Counted from the first letter of the stretch, positions 52,664 to 63,769 are shown. The stretch: 64,000 nucleotides of DNA from Lucinisca nassula (GCA_963580285.1 OY757026.1:45315431-45379430), one strand, 5' to 3'. Notes: generated by a model not told the origin, from the letters alone. Program-made: numbers and translations.

Positions 52664-54325
52664 TAGAAGTAAAACAAAGATCAGGAATCGATACAATTAA
52701 CTTACTCCATCCATCAAAGACACCAAAGGGAAAGAAATACAAACATTAAGCGACCAGACCATAATGGAAACCTAAACAAAGGAAGGCGATAAGGACAGTT
52801 ACTTTCCAACAAAATGGCCATATGGCCATCCAAAATTAAAAGACACAAGTGATACACACAGTAAGTAACAAACAACAACATAAATAAATCGCAACAGAAG
52901 AACCGCCTTGGAACGGTCAGTGGAAAGATTTCCACTGGGGGTGGGGGGCCCAAATCAATTTTACGTGGCCACAATCCTCGCCCTTACTTCCGTCACGATT
53001 TAGACAAACAAACCGCTCAGTCCGCATGAAGGCCCCCCAACCCATCAGCGCAACATCTCCGCGAACACAAAAAACCAAAGAACCACAGAGGCGAGACAAC
53101 GGTGAGGACTCGACAGCAAGAAACCACCGAAATGCCGGAGCAAAAGAAAACCAACAGCCAGACCCCGATGGGCCCGACCAGAGACAGAGCACCAGGCACC
53201 AACCAACACCACCAAGAACCAGATCTCTCTAATTCTCAATAAGCCCTCACGCTGGAGCCGCCACAGAACCCGAGGCCCGACCCACCGACGCGCAACCAAA
53301 GAGGGAAGCAAAGCTGCCAACCGCGACCGGGCCAACCACCATGCATGCAGTCTGTCGTACAACACCCATGCTGCACCCAATCTTTTTATATCGAAGAATG
53401 ATTTTACGAAACTGGGTGCTGAAGTCATTGCGGTTATATATCTTTCCGAATTTATATACTAAGTCACCATAAAATTCGGGTTCCGATAGACCTTGCCGCA
53501 GAAGACATTTAAGTCCAATATTGAATTTTGAAATTAAATCAGAATGGCGTCATAAAATTTTGAAAATGCTTTGCGCAGTCCACGGTACCGATAACCCTGA
53601 TTAAGGAGTTTAGCCGTTAACAATTTATTACGAGCGCTGAAGCCAGCCACATGACCACACACTCTAGCAAATCGAATTAACTGCGAAACACAAACGCCAC
53701 AGGATGGCGCACGAGGAACATCACCATCCAAAAAAGGAAAACCCACAATCCCAAAATCAAAGTCATCGCGTTTATCATAAATTTTGTACGTAACCAACCC
53801 ATCTACAATAGATAAATGTAAATCCAAAAACGGGGCCTCGGTATCAGAAGAATTTGCTTTATTTAATTGAAGTTCTGGGGGGTAAATCCGACCGACCAAA
53901 CCATCGAAATAGGTATTATGAATATTTAATAAATCATCTAAATATCTAGAAGTGGAGCTAAAAGCTTCAATAATTTCAGATTGGTTATCAATGGAAAGCG
54001 ACAACATGAAGTCTCTTTCATAACAATGCAAGAACAGATCAGCCACAAGAGGTGCGCAATTCGTACTCATCGGAATACCCACAATTTGTCTAAATAACTT
54101 AGTACCAAATCTAATATAAATATTGTCAAGTAGAAAGGTGAGGGCATCACACACTTTCTGACATGACCAAAGTGTATAATGCTTATGCTCTTTAGAAGTG
54201 AAAAATGCATTTCTGACATTACATGCAAGATAGAGAGAATCTTCTCTGTGAAAAGCCCATTCAATAAAATCATTAAGCTTTTCTTTTATAAGATTATGAG
54301 GAAGTGTAGTGTAAAGAGTGAGAGT
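52664..54325 (-). pseudogene. PLE reverse transcriptase and 3' region, antisense in the LINE, with clustered A-to-G change
   Basis: The best preserved reverse transcriptase here. On the minus strand it reads TLYTTLPHNLIKEKL, ACNVRNAFFTS, GIPMSTNCAPLVADLF, SRYLDDLLNIHN (catalytic YLDD), DLHLSIVDGL, FPFLDGDVPRAPS, SQLIRFARV and NKLLTAKLLNQG. A one-base deletion near 53545 breaks the frame before the tail domain. The open frame at 53534-54478 is a chimera: its first ~53 residues are antisense LINE and PLE starts at residue 54 (about 54319). The part 53010-53905 is strongly A-to-G changed relative to other copies, while 52680-53000 is not. The 3' terminus is at 52664. Confidence 0.65.
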
Positions 54326-55993
54326 CAGGTTTGATGAGAATGATGAAACAATCCAGTGACTCCTTGAAGAAAAACACAAAAAGCGCAAGAAAGACCTCAC
54401 TGACATCTTGCAAAGATTAGCTGAGCACGTTGATAGTGTTCTTAATAGGCTATCAACTATCAATGATGGCGCCATCAACAGACTACCTCAGGTGGAATAT
54501 AATATGTTGCTTGATGAGTTCCCAACTATTTCTAAAGCGATGAAAGCAATTAAACGTCTGTCATCTGACAAGGCCGAGGATCACATGCAATATGTGCTGA
54601 GATCTTCAAAGCAGGTGGCATCCCAGTTGCAAAGAAAACGACAGACTATTTCACATTTAGTGGAGAAAAGGAGTCATTCCTCAAGAATTCAATGATCCGT
54701 CAATTTTCCAACTATTCAAATGGATTTGAAATCCTCAGGTCTGCGACAATCATCGTGGCATTGTTAAATGCTGGGAAGGTCCTTGCAAGAGTCCTACTTA
54801 ACTGACTGAATGAACACCTTGAACAGTCAGGGCTTTTATCAGAAAGCCAGTGTGGATTAAGAAAGGGCGGTGGAACATTTGGCATGATGTTCGCAGCAGG
54901 AAAGACTCAAGAGAAATACCAGGAACAAAACACGGACCGCTGCATGACCGTTATTGACCTTACCAAAGTATTTATTACGATCAGCCGTGAGGGTCTCTGG
55001 AAAGTATTGTGATATTTGGCTGTCCAACCATATTCATAGCAATGGCGAGGCAGATCCATGGTGGTATGCTTGCACGGGTCCAGCATGATGGTGAGTTTTC
55101 TGATCCATTCCCTGTGACAAATGGAGTCAAGCATGGTGTGTACCAGCCCCAACACTGTTCAGCATGATTTTCTCTGCCATGTTCGCAGACGCTTTCCAGG
55201 ATTGTGACAGTGGTATACCTATTGGGTATCGCTTTGGTTGGAAGCTTTTCAAACTTAGTAGGTTGCAAGTCAAATCCAATATGCAGAGAGAGGTGCTCGC
55301 TGAGCTTCCATTTGCTGATGACATGGGTGCAACAACAGAAGGCAAGATGCAAAAAGGTGTAGATCAAGTATCTGTCTTCTGTGACAGCTATGACCTTACC
55401 ATAAGCATTAAAAAGACTGAGGAGCCAAACATAACAGTCAAAGGTAAAATATTGCAAGTGGTAGTTAAGTTCACATACCTTGTGAGCATACTGTCAAGAG
55501 CCGTGCATATTGATGACAATGTAAATGCCAGGATTGCCAAGCTAGTGCAGCATTTGGCCGACAAAGGGGTAGTGTTTGGTATCGAAGTTGAAAGACGCTC
55601 GACACATAGCTAAAGGTCTACAGAGCTGTGGTGCTGCCAACACTATTATATGTATGTGAATCATGGGCAGTTTACAAACGGCACGCCAAAAGACTGAACC
55701 ATTCCATTAAGCTTTCTTAGAAAACTCTTAAAGATCAAGTGGCAGGGCAGGATTCCAAACAAAAATTCTTCAAAAGGGCCGAGGTTGCAGAGTGTACAAA
55801 TCCTTCTGAAACTGGCATAGGTAAAATGGACAGGTCATATTACCAGGTTACCTGAGGACCGGTTGCCAGAGAAATTCCTCCATGAAGAATAAGAAACAGA
55901 CAAGCGTCTTCATGGTGGTCAGAAGAAGCGTTACAAGGACACACTCAAAGCCTCTCTCAAGCACTTCAACATACCAACACAGTCTTGGGAGCA
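54326..55993 (+). pseudogene. LINE reverse transcriptase and C-terminal region, decayed
   Basis: The LINE resumes (DENDETIQ) and continues AEHVDSVLNRLSTINDGAIN, then LLDEFPTISKAMKAIKRLSS, then broken palm text with 'SGLLSESQCGLRKG'-like and VIDLTKVF, KHGVYQP-like and PFADDMGATTEGKMQ, in which FADD is the catalytic motif. Later NITVKGK, VKFTYLVSILSRAVHID and NARIAKL form the thumb region. Several stops and frameshifts. Intervening PLE pieces show that the LINE was in place first. Confidence 0.65.
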
Positions 55994-56256
55994 AAATAGA
56001 AGTGGAGGCAATGATCAGGTATCCGCACAATTAATCCACGGCTCCCATCAGAGACACCAAAGGGAAAGAAACACAAACATGAAACAGAAGACCCTAATGG
56101 AAACATCAACAGCGGAAAGCCAAAAGGTCAGTTACTTTCCCACAAAATGGCCAATAGGCTATCCAAAAGAAAATAATATAAGCGACACAAACACCCAAAG
56201 ACAAACCATAGCAAAAATTAACCGCGACAGAAGAACCGCCTTGGAACGGTCGGCGA
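55994..56256 (-). mobile_element. Second antisense PLE 3' fragment in the same LINE
   Basis: It begins with the inverted 3' terminus ('aatagaagtggaggcaatga') and ends at 'cttggaacggtcggcg'. LINE text runs SWEQ before it and EVAQDQAKW after it, so the insertion is clean. Older or newer than the first one is not known. Confidence 0.65.
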
Positions 56257-56500
56257 AGTTGCACAGGACCAAGCAAAGTGGCGATGTCTCATCAGATGGG
56301 GCGCTAGTGAATATGAGGCTAAATGAATCAGCGACGCCGAACAGAAACGTGCACAGCGCAAAGCCAGAGCTAAGGCTTCACCAACAGAGCTGTCATCCTC
56401 TAACCTCTGATGCTCTATCTGCAACACAGACAGTTCATAACTAGAATTGGTCTCATCAGCCATCTTAGAAGACACAAACATTAGCGTTTCTCACAAGAGA
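56257..56500 (+). pseudogene. LINE C-terminus, decayed
   Basis: Reads EVAQDQAKWRCLIRWGASEY, a Lys/Arg/Ala-rich stretch, then CSICN and a damaged second half of what is probably a C2H2 zinc finger, common at the C-terminus of this LINE type. Ends near 56500. Confidence 0.55.
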
Positions 56501-56660
56501 TTAAGGTTTGTTATTGTCAGTTATTACAGACGAACTATTATGATATTTCCTGGCACATTAACCTTTAGCCTGCTGAATATTCAATTAAGCCACACCCATT
56601 TCTGACTTTGAGCCGGTCAGCTTACTTGATACAGTTTATTTTTACATATTCAAAAACTGA
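56501..56660. other. No gene recognised
   Basis: Short spacer without recognised content. Confidence 0.4.
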
Positions 56661-56735
56661 ATGTCAAACAGTGTAGATCCTGATCAGATGGCTTCTTCAG
56701 GAGCCATCTGATCTGGATCTACACTGTTTGCAAAG
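56661..56735. mobile_element. Foldback MITE family 3, compact hairpin
   Basis: CAAACAGTGTAGATCC and TGATCAGATGGCT face AGCCATCTGATCTGGATC and TACACTGTTTG, giving about 30-bp arms with a 4-5 base loop. This is the cleanest copy of the family seen in pieces at 640-720, 22920, 23690, 30450, 38880 and 57290-57550. Confidence 0.7.
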
Positions 56736-56994
56736 ACAGGGCTTGTCGCCTACAGCAGGCTAAAGGTTAATACAGCATACACATGAACACTTCCAATTCT
56801 ATAACTACACAAATTAATGTGTGCTTATCGTTGTAAAAGCTAATACTTGCATTTATACATAATGTCAAAACTCTTGGATCCCTTAAAGCCAAAGAGAACA
56901 ATACGCACAGTCCAAAGATGCAAAGTTTAACGAAAATTCAATTAACCCATAAAATGCCGATCACGATCGTCTGCCAGTTACTATATAACGTTCT
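56736..56994. other. No gene recognised
   Basis: AT-rich, no recognised content. Confidence 0.4.
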
Positions 56995-57275
56995 GAATAA
57001 TTAGATCCTTTGGAAGCAAAGAATACACCAAATAAACGAAAATAGCAGGCTCGGTTTTATTGAGTCTGTTCATGACCAGCACTGAAATTTGCAACCCCGG
57101 CCACGCCCTCTTAAGCAGTACTCTATTTAAAAAGGACCATAAAATATAATCTGCATTATGTTTCTGTACGGGGAGACGTTTTACGGCCGCGACGCGGCAA
57201 GACACCAGCTGCAGTGAAGATATATAAGTTCTGAATAGTGAGATCCTTTGGAAGCAAAGAATACACCAAATATAT
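56995..57275 (-). mobile_element. Ribozyme-satellite relative (family B), 1.15 units
   Basis: GATCCTTTGGAAGCAAAGAA occurs at 57004 and 57242, giving a 238-bp period. The shared block (57125-57190) ends 'cggggagacgttttacgg'. The hammerhead site is replaced by an unrelated stem, as at 11757. The tandem arrangement supports the same multimeric-template mechanism. Confidence 0.6.
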
Positions 57276-57754
57276 TCGTTTTTGCAAACAGTCCTCTAGG
57301 AGCAGCCTGATTTGGGTCCACACTGTTTGTTTGTATACAAAAATATTTCTTAAAAGGCGTTTGCAAAAACAATCTGCAGACGGCATAAACAGACAACATT
57401 TTCATTATGTAGTTATTGTCGGCGTCTTAAGGGTTAAGTTAGAGCATCCGTCCTGTGTACCGCAATTACTGTAACACTGAGCAAACAGTGTTAGCCCTGA
57501 TGAGACGCCACAGAAGGCGGTGTGTAATTAGGGACTACAATGTTTGTACCCATCCAGCTATTCTAGACACAAGATCGGGTATTAAATTGCACTTATTCAG
57601 ACTTTTAGAACAATAACGATTAGGAGTTGAGGTGTTCGAATGTTTAGGGTAAATACGGCAGTCAGTCCTCACCATCGATGGATTGTGGGCCTCAACAGAG
57701 TGAAAGGTGTGGATATTGGAATCATAGGAGCTAAGACTGATAAGAAGCCGCACC
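57276..57754. repeat. MITE family 3 fragments; no gene
   Basis: 'gtttgcaaaaacaatctgca', 'ggtccacactgtttgttt' and 'ccctgatgagacgcc' with 'ggcggtgtgtaattaggga' are partial arms. No coding evidence for the short frames here. Confidence 0.45.
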
Positions 57755-58015
57755 ACCTCCAGTTAAATGGCCCCCGCCCATTGGGGCAGGAAGAAATAGA
57801 TGGGCAGCATGATGCTTTCACGCAGAGCTGAAACCGACCGAACACGAGTACTGCTGTACAAACCCTATTGGTTTCATTGGGCGACAAGGCTTGAGATGTC
57901 ATTTCATCTCAATGTCGGGTAAAATGCCCACAAAGTTGGAAGCAACGTCTCCAAAATGACCTATACAGTGTTGACGGGGATGTTAAACCTCAAATCAAAC
58001 AAACAAACCCTCCAG
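57755..58015 (+). mobile_element. SINE family A copy
   Basis: Starts 'cccgcccattggggcaggaa', has 'cacgcagagctgaaaccg', 'caaaccctattggtttcatt' and ends 'gttaaacctcaaatcaaa' with (CAAA)n. The middle is somewhat shortened relative to 38541. Confidence 0.65.
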
Positions 58016-58109
58016 TTACTACATTAAACCATGGTAAGGGCTTTTTAAAAGTCCCAAAGGTTGTCTTGTACTAGAGCACGCTGTGTGTAGAAACCACAAA
58101 GAAGGACAT

Positions 58110-58690
58110 CGACATCACGAAAACACGCCTATATAATTTTGACCCCCTTTAACCCCACTTTTATATTGTATAGTAGAAGTACAACAAAGATCAGGAATCG
58201 ATACAATTAACTTACTCCACCCATCAAAGACACCAAAGGGAAAGAAACACAAACATGAAGCGACCAGACCATAATGGAAACCTAAACAAAGGAAGGCCAT
58301 AAGGACAGTTACTTTCCCACAAAATGGCCAAATGGCAATCAAAAATAAAAAAAAAACACAAGTGATACACACAGTAAGTAACAAACAACAACATAAATAA
58401 ACCGCCACTGAAGAACCGCCTGTGAACGGTTAGTGGAAAGAATTCCACTGGGGGACTTACAGTGGTAATCCTTATTTTTCTTATTTCTGCTCTAAAATAT
58501 AGCTTGTGGGTACTCGCTAGAACCGACCTCGATGATGCGGTTCTAAAATATAGCTTATGGGTACTCATTATCTATATTGTGAGCAGAAATAAGAAAAATA
58601 TCACAATTTTTCATCTAAAAATTTCAATTTTTTTAGGTAAAGTTTAAGATGTATTTGTATAGGGCTGTTTTCGAAATGATAACTGGTATG
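58110..58690. mobile_element. MITE family 1 copy split by a PLE fragment
   Basis: The left end ATCACGAAAACACGCCTATA is followed by 'aaccccacttttatat' to about 58177. After the insert come 'tccttatttttcttatttct', a large hairpin and the right end 'tgtatagggctgttttcga'. A second inner 'aaaatatagcttgtgggta' duplicate suggests a rearranged loop. Confidence 0.55.
58178..58456 (-). mobile_element. PLE 3' region fragment, antisense
   Basis: It runs from the inverted 3' terminus ('tagaagtacaacaaagatca') to 'gaattccactggggg', where the C run of the family breaks it. The two long minus frames here (58115-58408 and 58224-58568) are untranslated-region artefacts. Confidence 0.6.
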
Positions 58691-58799
58691 TTTTGCTAAG
58701 ACTCAATATAAGGTATTGTTAAAGGCAGACATTCATTCTTTTTTCAAACTGATGACGACTGATACTGAGCTACGGGTAAAGTATCAGCACTTAGACCGT

Positions 58800-59065
58800 G
58801 CGTCCCGCCCATTGGAGCTTGGAGAAATAGATTTTGCTGCTTTGTGCTTCCACACAGAGTTGAAAACCGACCTAACATTTGATTAATACTAAACCGCTTA
58901 GAATTTCTAAGCCTGCAAAGAGAAAGTTGTGCGTTTCGGACTGTCCCAAAAACTCCCTAGGTTCCTTTGGACGACATGACTTTAGACGTCATTTCATCGC
59001 AATTTCGGGTTACAGTCCCGAAAAATCGGAAGATACATGTCCAAAACTCAAACAAATGAAACTTA
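58800..59065 (+). mobile_element. Diverged SINE family A copy
   Basis: 'cgcccattggagcttggag', 'cttccacacagagttgaaaa' and 'gggttacagtcccgaaaaat' align with family A in order. Heavily mutated. Confidence 0.45.
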
Positions 59066-60085
59066 CCCCGCTTTATTGAAAACACTTGCAGTATGCTGCT
59101 CGTCAGTCATCGTCAATTACCGCACATTTCCGGAATTCTGAAACTATGTTCCTACTCAAACATTTTAGTTGTGTGTAATCGTTAGAACCGACATGATGAT
59201 TGTCCTAGCGAGCAGCCTCAAACTTTTTTGAAGTAGAAACAAGAAAACAAATCAAAACTTTTCATCAGAAAAATATATAAAATTCAGTTGTAGGACCAAG
59301 AAACAATGCATTTGGTCACACGTATATATTTTCTGCTGGGATTCGTACAGGTTCTGTTTTAGAACGGAATGGACCAATAAAAAGGTAAATCGAATCATTC
59401 TGCCAGTTTAAGGAAAAAAAAAAAATAAATATACGAGTATAAGGAAATAATAAAGTCCAGAAAAAGTCCAAAACAATTACTTACCTTTCCAACATTTTGC
59501 TTAAGTCGGAAGGCTATTTGATACTTTTTACATTTTCGTTAAGTACATATTGAATCTGATACATGGTATTAAGTTTAAACAGGCATACTACTTAACGGGA
59601 ATGTATACACCTTCATGGGAGGCAACTTCTGCAAAAGTATTTGTCTTCCATGTCAATAGGGGTCAACTCTTGTAGGGAATAAGTTGCCCTGAGCAAGAGT
59701 AGTCCTCTTTTTCAGCGGAACAGGGCTTATAGAAAAGCGAACAGGAAGTCCTGAAAGTTGTCCCCCCTTTAAAAACGGCGGAATTCTCTTCCAACCTTAA
59801 CTATCAGGTTCTGTTCATCATTAGTCATATTTCATCTGCCGATCAGATGTTAGAATTTTCGAAAGTAATTGTCTACGCCTACGGGCATAGATTGTCTTAA
59901 GGATAGGTTTTGCTACGGAAGCACTTAATAAAAGGTCATTGTGACTGTTTTTTATTGACTGATTTCACTTTTCATAGACATGACTATTTTCCAACTGATT
60001 ACCCCAGGACACGCCGGTTACACTGCAACACCCCCTTGCGTATTAATATCCGGTAATTGCCGGAACGCTGCCCGGAACGGAGCGT
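59066..60085. other. MITE remnant at 59120-59260; otherwise no gene recognised
   Basis: An imperfect hairpin with 'aatcgttagaaccgaca' and 'gtcctagcgagcagcc' is a family 1/2 remnant. The remaining sequence holds nothing I recognise. Confidence 0.4.
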
Positions 60086-60312
60086 GGTAGCTTAGTTGTT
60101 AGTGCAGAGGCACCCCGGTTCGATTCCCACAGCGGTAATAAAGTGTGGTATCCAAACATGCTCCATTGGCTTCATTTGCAGGGATGAATGCCACAAAGTG
60201 CACCGTCCTTCGGATAGGGACGTAAACTGGAGACCCCTGTGCATGCAGAATCATTCCCTTTGCAAGTAAAAGATCCCTACAATAATTACATGGTTACTGT
60301 GTAGGCTTACAT
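60086..60312 (+). mobile_element. tRNA-derived SINE family F
   Basis: The head has A-box-like GTGGTAGCTTAGTTGTTAG and B-box-like CCCCGGTTCGATTCCCAC. The body has 'gtccttcggatagggacg' and 'taaactggagacccctgtg', modules I recognise from many invertebrate SINEs. No flanking duplication was identified. A genuine tRNA is unlikely because the acceptor and anticodon arms do not close. Confidence 0.6.
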
Positions 60313-60419
60313 CATGCAAATCTGGAATGTATGTAATGTACACCTGCCTTGAAGGTTGTAGGAAGAAAAGTCAAAGGAAAAAAAGTCACGGAAAAAAGTA
60401 GGAAAATCATAGAATTGGT

Positions 60420-60850
60420 TTTAATCATGTTCCATATTTTTCTTATTTCTAGTCAAAATACAGATTGTTGGTGCTAGTAAGGACCAACTTGATGAGTTGG
60501 TTCTAATAAGTATCCACAATCTATGTTTTTGAACAAAAATAAGAAAAAAAAACGATATGGTATCATTATTATACCCCCGTCAAGCCTTTTCTATAATTAT
60601 AAGGCGGTGTTAAAAGGGATAATCATTGCTTGGGCTTGTTGACATGATTATTGTTTTATCTAAATATAAACATATTATATATACTTTGTCAGTGAATGAA
60701 CATTTAACATTCATCTTCTTAGAAACTCAACACTCTGTATATAATGTATGCATCACATTAACAGGCAGTGATATATGGAATGAACATCCTTTCAAACCCC
60801 ACTTTATATAGGTAAAAGTAGGAAGAGGGGATGTTGTCATTATCTTAATT
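60420..60850. mobile_element. Foldback MITE family 1/2 with near-perfect hairpin
   Basis: The arm 'tttttcttatttctagtcaa' with 'acagattgttggtgctagta' pairs with its inverse up to 60550, with tip CCAACTTGATGAGTTGG. Blocks 'tacccccgtcaagcc' and 'caaaccccactttatatagg' follow to about 60815. Confidence 0.55.
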
Positions 60851-61863
60851 TTTAGCAACATCCTTTCATTGGAATATTTCTTTATTTTCGCATTTGTGAC
60901 TTTATTGCCGTGACTTTTTTCCTGTGACCTTTTTTCCGCGCCCAGCCTAGAATGTCCGCGAGGGCGTAGGAAGTATATTGAGAACGAAACAAATAATATC
61001 AACAGTTTACTGTTCTCACGCTTGCAGAATAAACATAAATTCGTGGTTTACATGATGTTGATTTCGTCCTTATCTAGTTCTTCATACATCCAGTTCTTAC
61101 TGCTCGCAAGATTTTTTTTGTTTTTCATAATGTTAACTTAGAATGTGAAATAAAAAAGTTAACCTAAAAAACGCGAAATGAAAGAAACCGTAAATGTAGG
61201 CATGAAGTGCAAGTAGTTGTTATTGAAAGATAGGTAGTTTTGTTTTTATGCCACATTGGAGAGACCATTTAGAAATCTTTATTTGTAAGCTGTGACTGTT
61301 ATACACTTACATATTAACTGGCATATTATTACAACATATGCATGGTAAGTTTTGTCATTTTAGTACTGCAAATAATTAATGTGTGCTAGGCATAGACTGA
61401 AGCTTTTTGTGAAGGCTAATACTTGTAACACAGTATAGCTGGTCTCCTTAAAATATGTGGTGGCTTTCATTTTCGTTTTCGCGTGAGGTTCTTTAATTTA
61501 TTAGTAGCTCGTTACAGCCGCTTGGAGCCTTAAACCCAGCCTCCCAGCCCCTCCAAACACCCATTTTGTCTCCAGTTCGGACTAAGATAATGTCGGAGAT
61601 TGGTTTTATAGTTTCACTGTTGTTGTTGTTGTTTTTTGTGGGTTTTTTTTCTGCAGCCCTCACCCCTCTTTTTTAATAAATTATCGTATAAATCTTCTGC
61701 AATCCTCCCTCCTCTTTTTTTTTAACTAATAAATTATCGAATAAATCTTAGAATCCCCAATATGTCTTTATTACCTTAATGGCTACATTGACTGATTAAG
61801 TGAGTTCCACATGTCTTATCATTGTTATGCTGTAATAATAAACCTTGTAGCTTGTGCTACATC
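60851..61863. other. No gene recognised
   Basis: AT-rich with (GTT)n around 61617-61634 and T/C runs near 61640-61725. No coding evidence. Confidence 0.4.
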
Positions 61864-61905
61864 ACGCGAACAAAATAGAAATGAAGGCAATGATCAGGAA
61901 ACAAG
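61864..61905 (-). mobile_element. PLE 3' terminus fragment
   Basis: 'aaaatagaaatgaaggcaat' and GATCAGGA are the inverted last bases of the PLE. It directly joins a MITE. Confidence 0.5.
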
Positions 61906-62095
61906 TCCGTGGAATGAACACCCCCCTAGATCCCACTTTATATAGAGAAAACTGGGGGTGTACGGGCCTCCACGAGCACCCACAACCTATATTTTGTGTA
62001 TAAATAAGAAAAATACCACGGATTTTCATCAGAAAAGTACATATTTTAGAGAGGCTAAAATGCTCTATGTCGCACGGATGTGTTCTCGTAATGCA
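61900..62095. mobile_element. MITE family 2 copy
   Basis: Left end 'aacaagtccgtggaatgaac', arm 'cgagcacccacaacctata', right end 'gtcgcacggatgtgttctcg'. One arm of the central hairpin has been lost. Confidence 0.55.
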
Positions 62096-62203
62096 AAACA
62101 AATGTTTAACGACAAACCGACGTTAATTAAGATTTGAATATGATTTATTTAAGGACAATTTATTTAATTGTGGTTAATATACAATATATTGTTTCTATTA
62201 TCG

Positions 62204-62234
<31 letters not shown>

Positions 62235-62739
62235 GGTAATCTTCTGAGTGGTAGAATATTTTTTTTGAGATCCAGATAATTTGTTGTGCAGACCATGATC
62301 AGAAGATTTCTGTTGCAACACTTGAACACCTGTTACAGTCTGCTGTGCTTATCAGTATTTTTACAGACATAACTTATGTTTAATTATGTAACACCAGCTG
62401 CCAAAAGTCTTTCTGACCAGTTCAAAGATAACTCGGAGTTAGAGTTATGCAATAAATATTATGTGCAACCAATCGGAACAAAGATGATCATAGTAGAGAT
62501 TTGTCATTTGTGGCCTGGATAGGATTATGAACACTTGTCTGCAGACTATCTCAACCCAGCCATCCACCCCAGCACCTCCTTACTATCTTTCATGATCACG
62601 CAACAAATTTATAATTAGAAATGTAAAAATTTTGCACCAAATTAATTTGTATATGATTATCGTTTGCCCACATGTCACACAAGAGGATGTTCACTCTTGG
62701 TATGGCCTTTTAAACCCCACAACATGTTGTTTTTATTTG
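62096..62739. other. (ATT)n tract at 62203-62236; no gene recognised
   Basis: About eleven ATT units followed by unique AT-rich sequence up to the 74-bp satellite. Confidence 0.5.
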
Positions 62740-63380
62740 AGATGACACAGAAAGTTCATATTTATCATGTTATGGCTTGTCACTGAACCATCTGAGCTCA
62801 GCATGTTCACTGGAGATGACACAGAAAGTTCATGTTTATCATGTTATGGCTTGTCACTGAACCATCTGAGCTCAGCATGTTCACTGGAGATGACACAGAA
62901 AGTTCATGTTTATCATGTTATGGCTTGTCACTGAACCATCTGAGCTCAGCATGTTCACTGGAGATGACACAGAAAGTTCATGTTTATCATGTTATGGCTT
63001 GACACTGAACCATCTGAGATCAGCATGTTCACTGGAGATGACACAGAAAGTTCATGTTTATCATGTTATGGCTTGACACTGAACCATCTGAGCTCAGCAT
63101 GTTCACTGGAGATGACACAGAAAGTTCATATTTATCGTGTTATGGCTTGTCACTGAACCATCTGAGCTCAGCATGTTCACTGGAGATGACACAGAAAGTT
63201 CATATTTATCATGTTATGGCTTGACACTGAACCATCTGAGCTCAGCATGTTCACTGGAGATGACACAGAAAGTTCATGTTTATCATGTTATGGCTTGTCA
63301 CTGAACCATCTGAGCTCAGCATGTTCACTGGAGATGACACAGAAAGTTCATATTTATCGTGTTATGGCTTGTCACTGAAA
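62740..63380 (+). repeat. Satellite array, 74-bp period, about 8.6 copies
   Basis: GGAGATGACACAGAAAGTTC recurs every 74 bp from 62812 (62886, 62960 and on), with a partial first unit at 62741. The units differ only at a few sites, notably CATGTTTATCATG against CATATTTATCATG or CGTG, GCTTGTC against GCTTGAC, and GAGCTC against GAGATC. Very recent amplification. No long frame. Confidence 0.9.
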
Positions 63381-63524
63381 ACTTAAAAAATCTGAGATCA
63401 GTGTGTTCGCTGATGCAGATCATCCACAAGTGTATTGGTTATCACCATATCTATATCAGTTTCACAGTATCAGTTTCCATATCACCACAGAATCAGTTTA
63501 AGTCCGGGTCATGTTTTATGACCA

Positions 63525-63760
63525 CATTACGAAAACACGCCTATACCAATACATTGTAACCTTTATCGCCGAAAAAAATGAACATTTTAAGATGAAAATT
63601 ATGATATTTTTCTTATTTCTGCTCAAAATATAGCGTGTGGGTACTCGTTAGAACCGCCTATAAAAAAAATAAGGTTTACCCCTGTAAGCCCCAGTTTCAC
63701 TGTATAAAAGTGGGGTCCGAGGGGGTCATAATTATATAGCCGTGTTTGCATGATGACATC
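63525..63760. mobile_element. MITE family 1, well-preserved copy
   Basis: Left end TTACGAAAACACGCCTATAC, arm 'ttcttatttctgctcaaaat' with 'gtgggtactcgttagaac', shortened hairpin, 'ttacccctgtaagcccc', and right end 'tatatagccgtgtttgcatg'. It serves as the reference for the insertion at 5156. Confidence 0.65.
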
Positions 63761-63769
63761 GGCTGATCA

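Noticed and set aside
53045..53428. 127-codon minus-strand frame as a gene
   Set aside because: Stops were removed by the A-to-G changes in the PLE copy, and the frame runs across the true stop into 3' sequence.
54981..55457. 158-codon minus-strand frame as a gene
   Set aside because: It is antisense to the decayed LINE reverse transcriptase, whose sense-strand motifs are recognisable.
60095..60155. Functional tRNA gene
   Set aside because: B box is good, but the acceptor and anticodon stems do not close, and SINE body modules follow.
62740..63380. CRISPR or coding repeat
   Set aside because: The whole 74-bp period is conserved, with no spacer-repeat division and no open frame.
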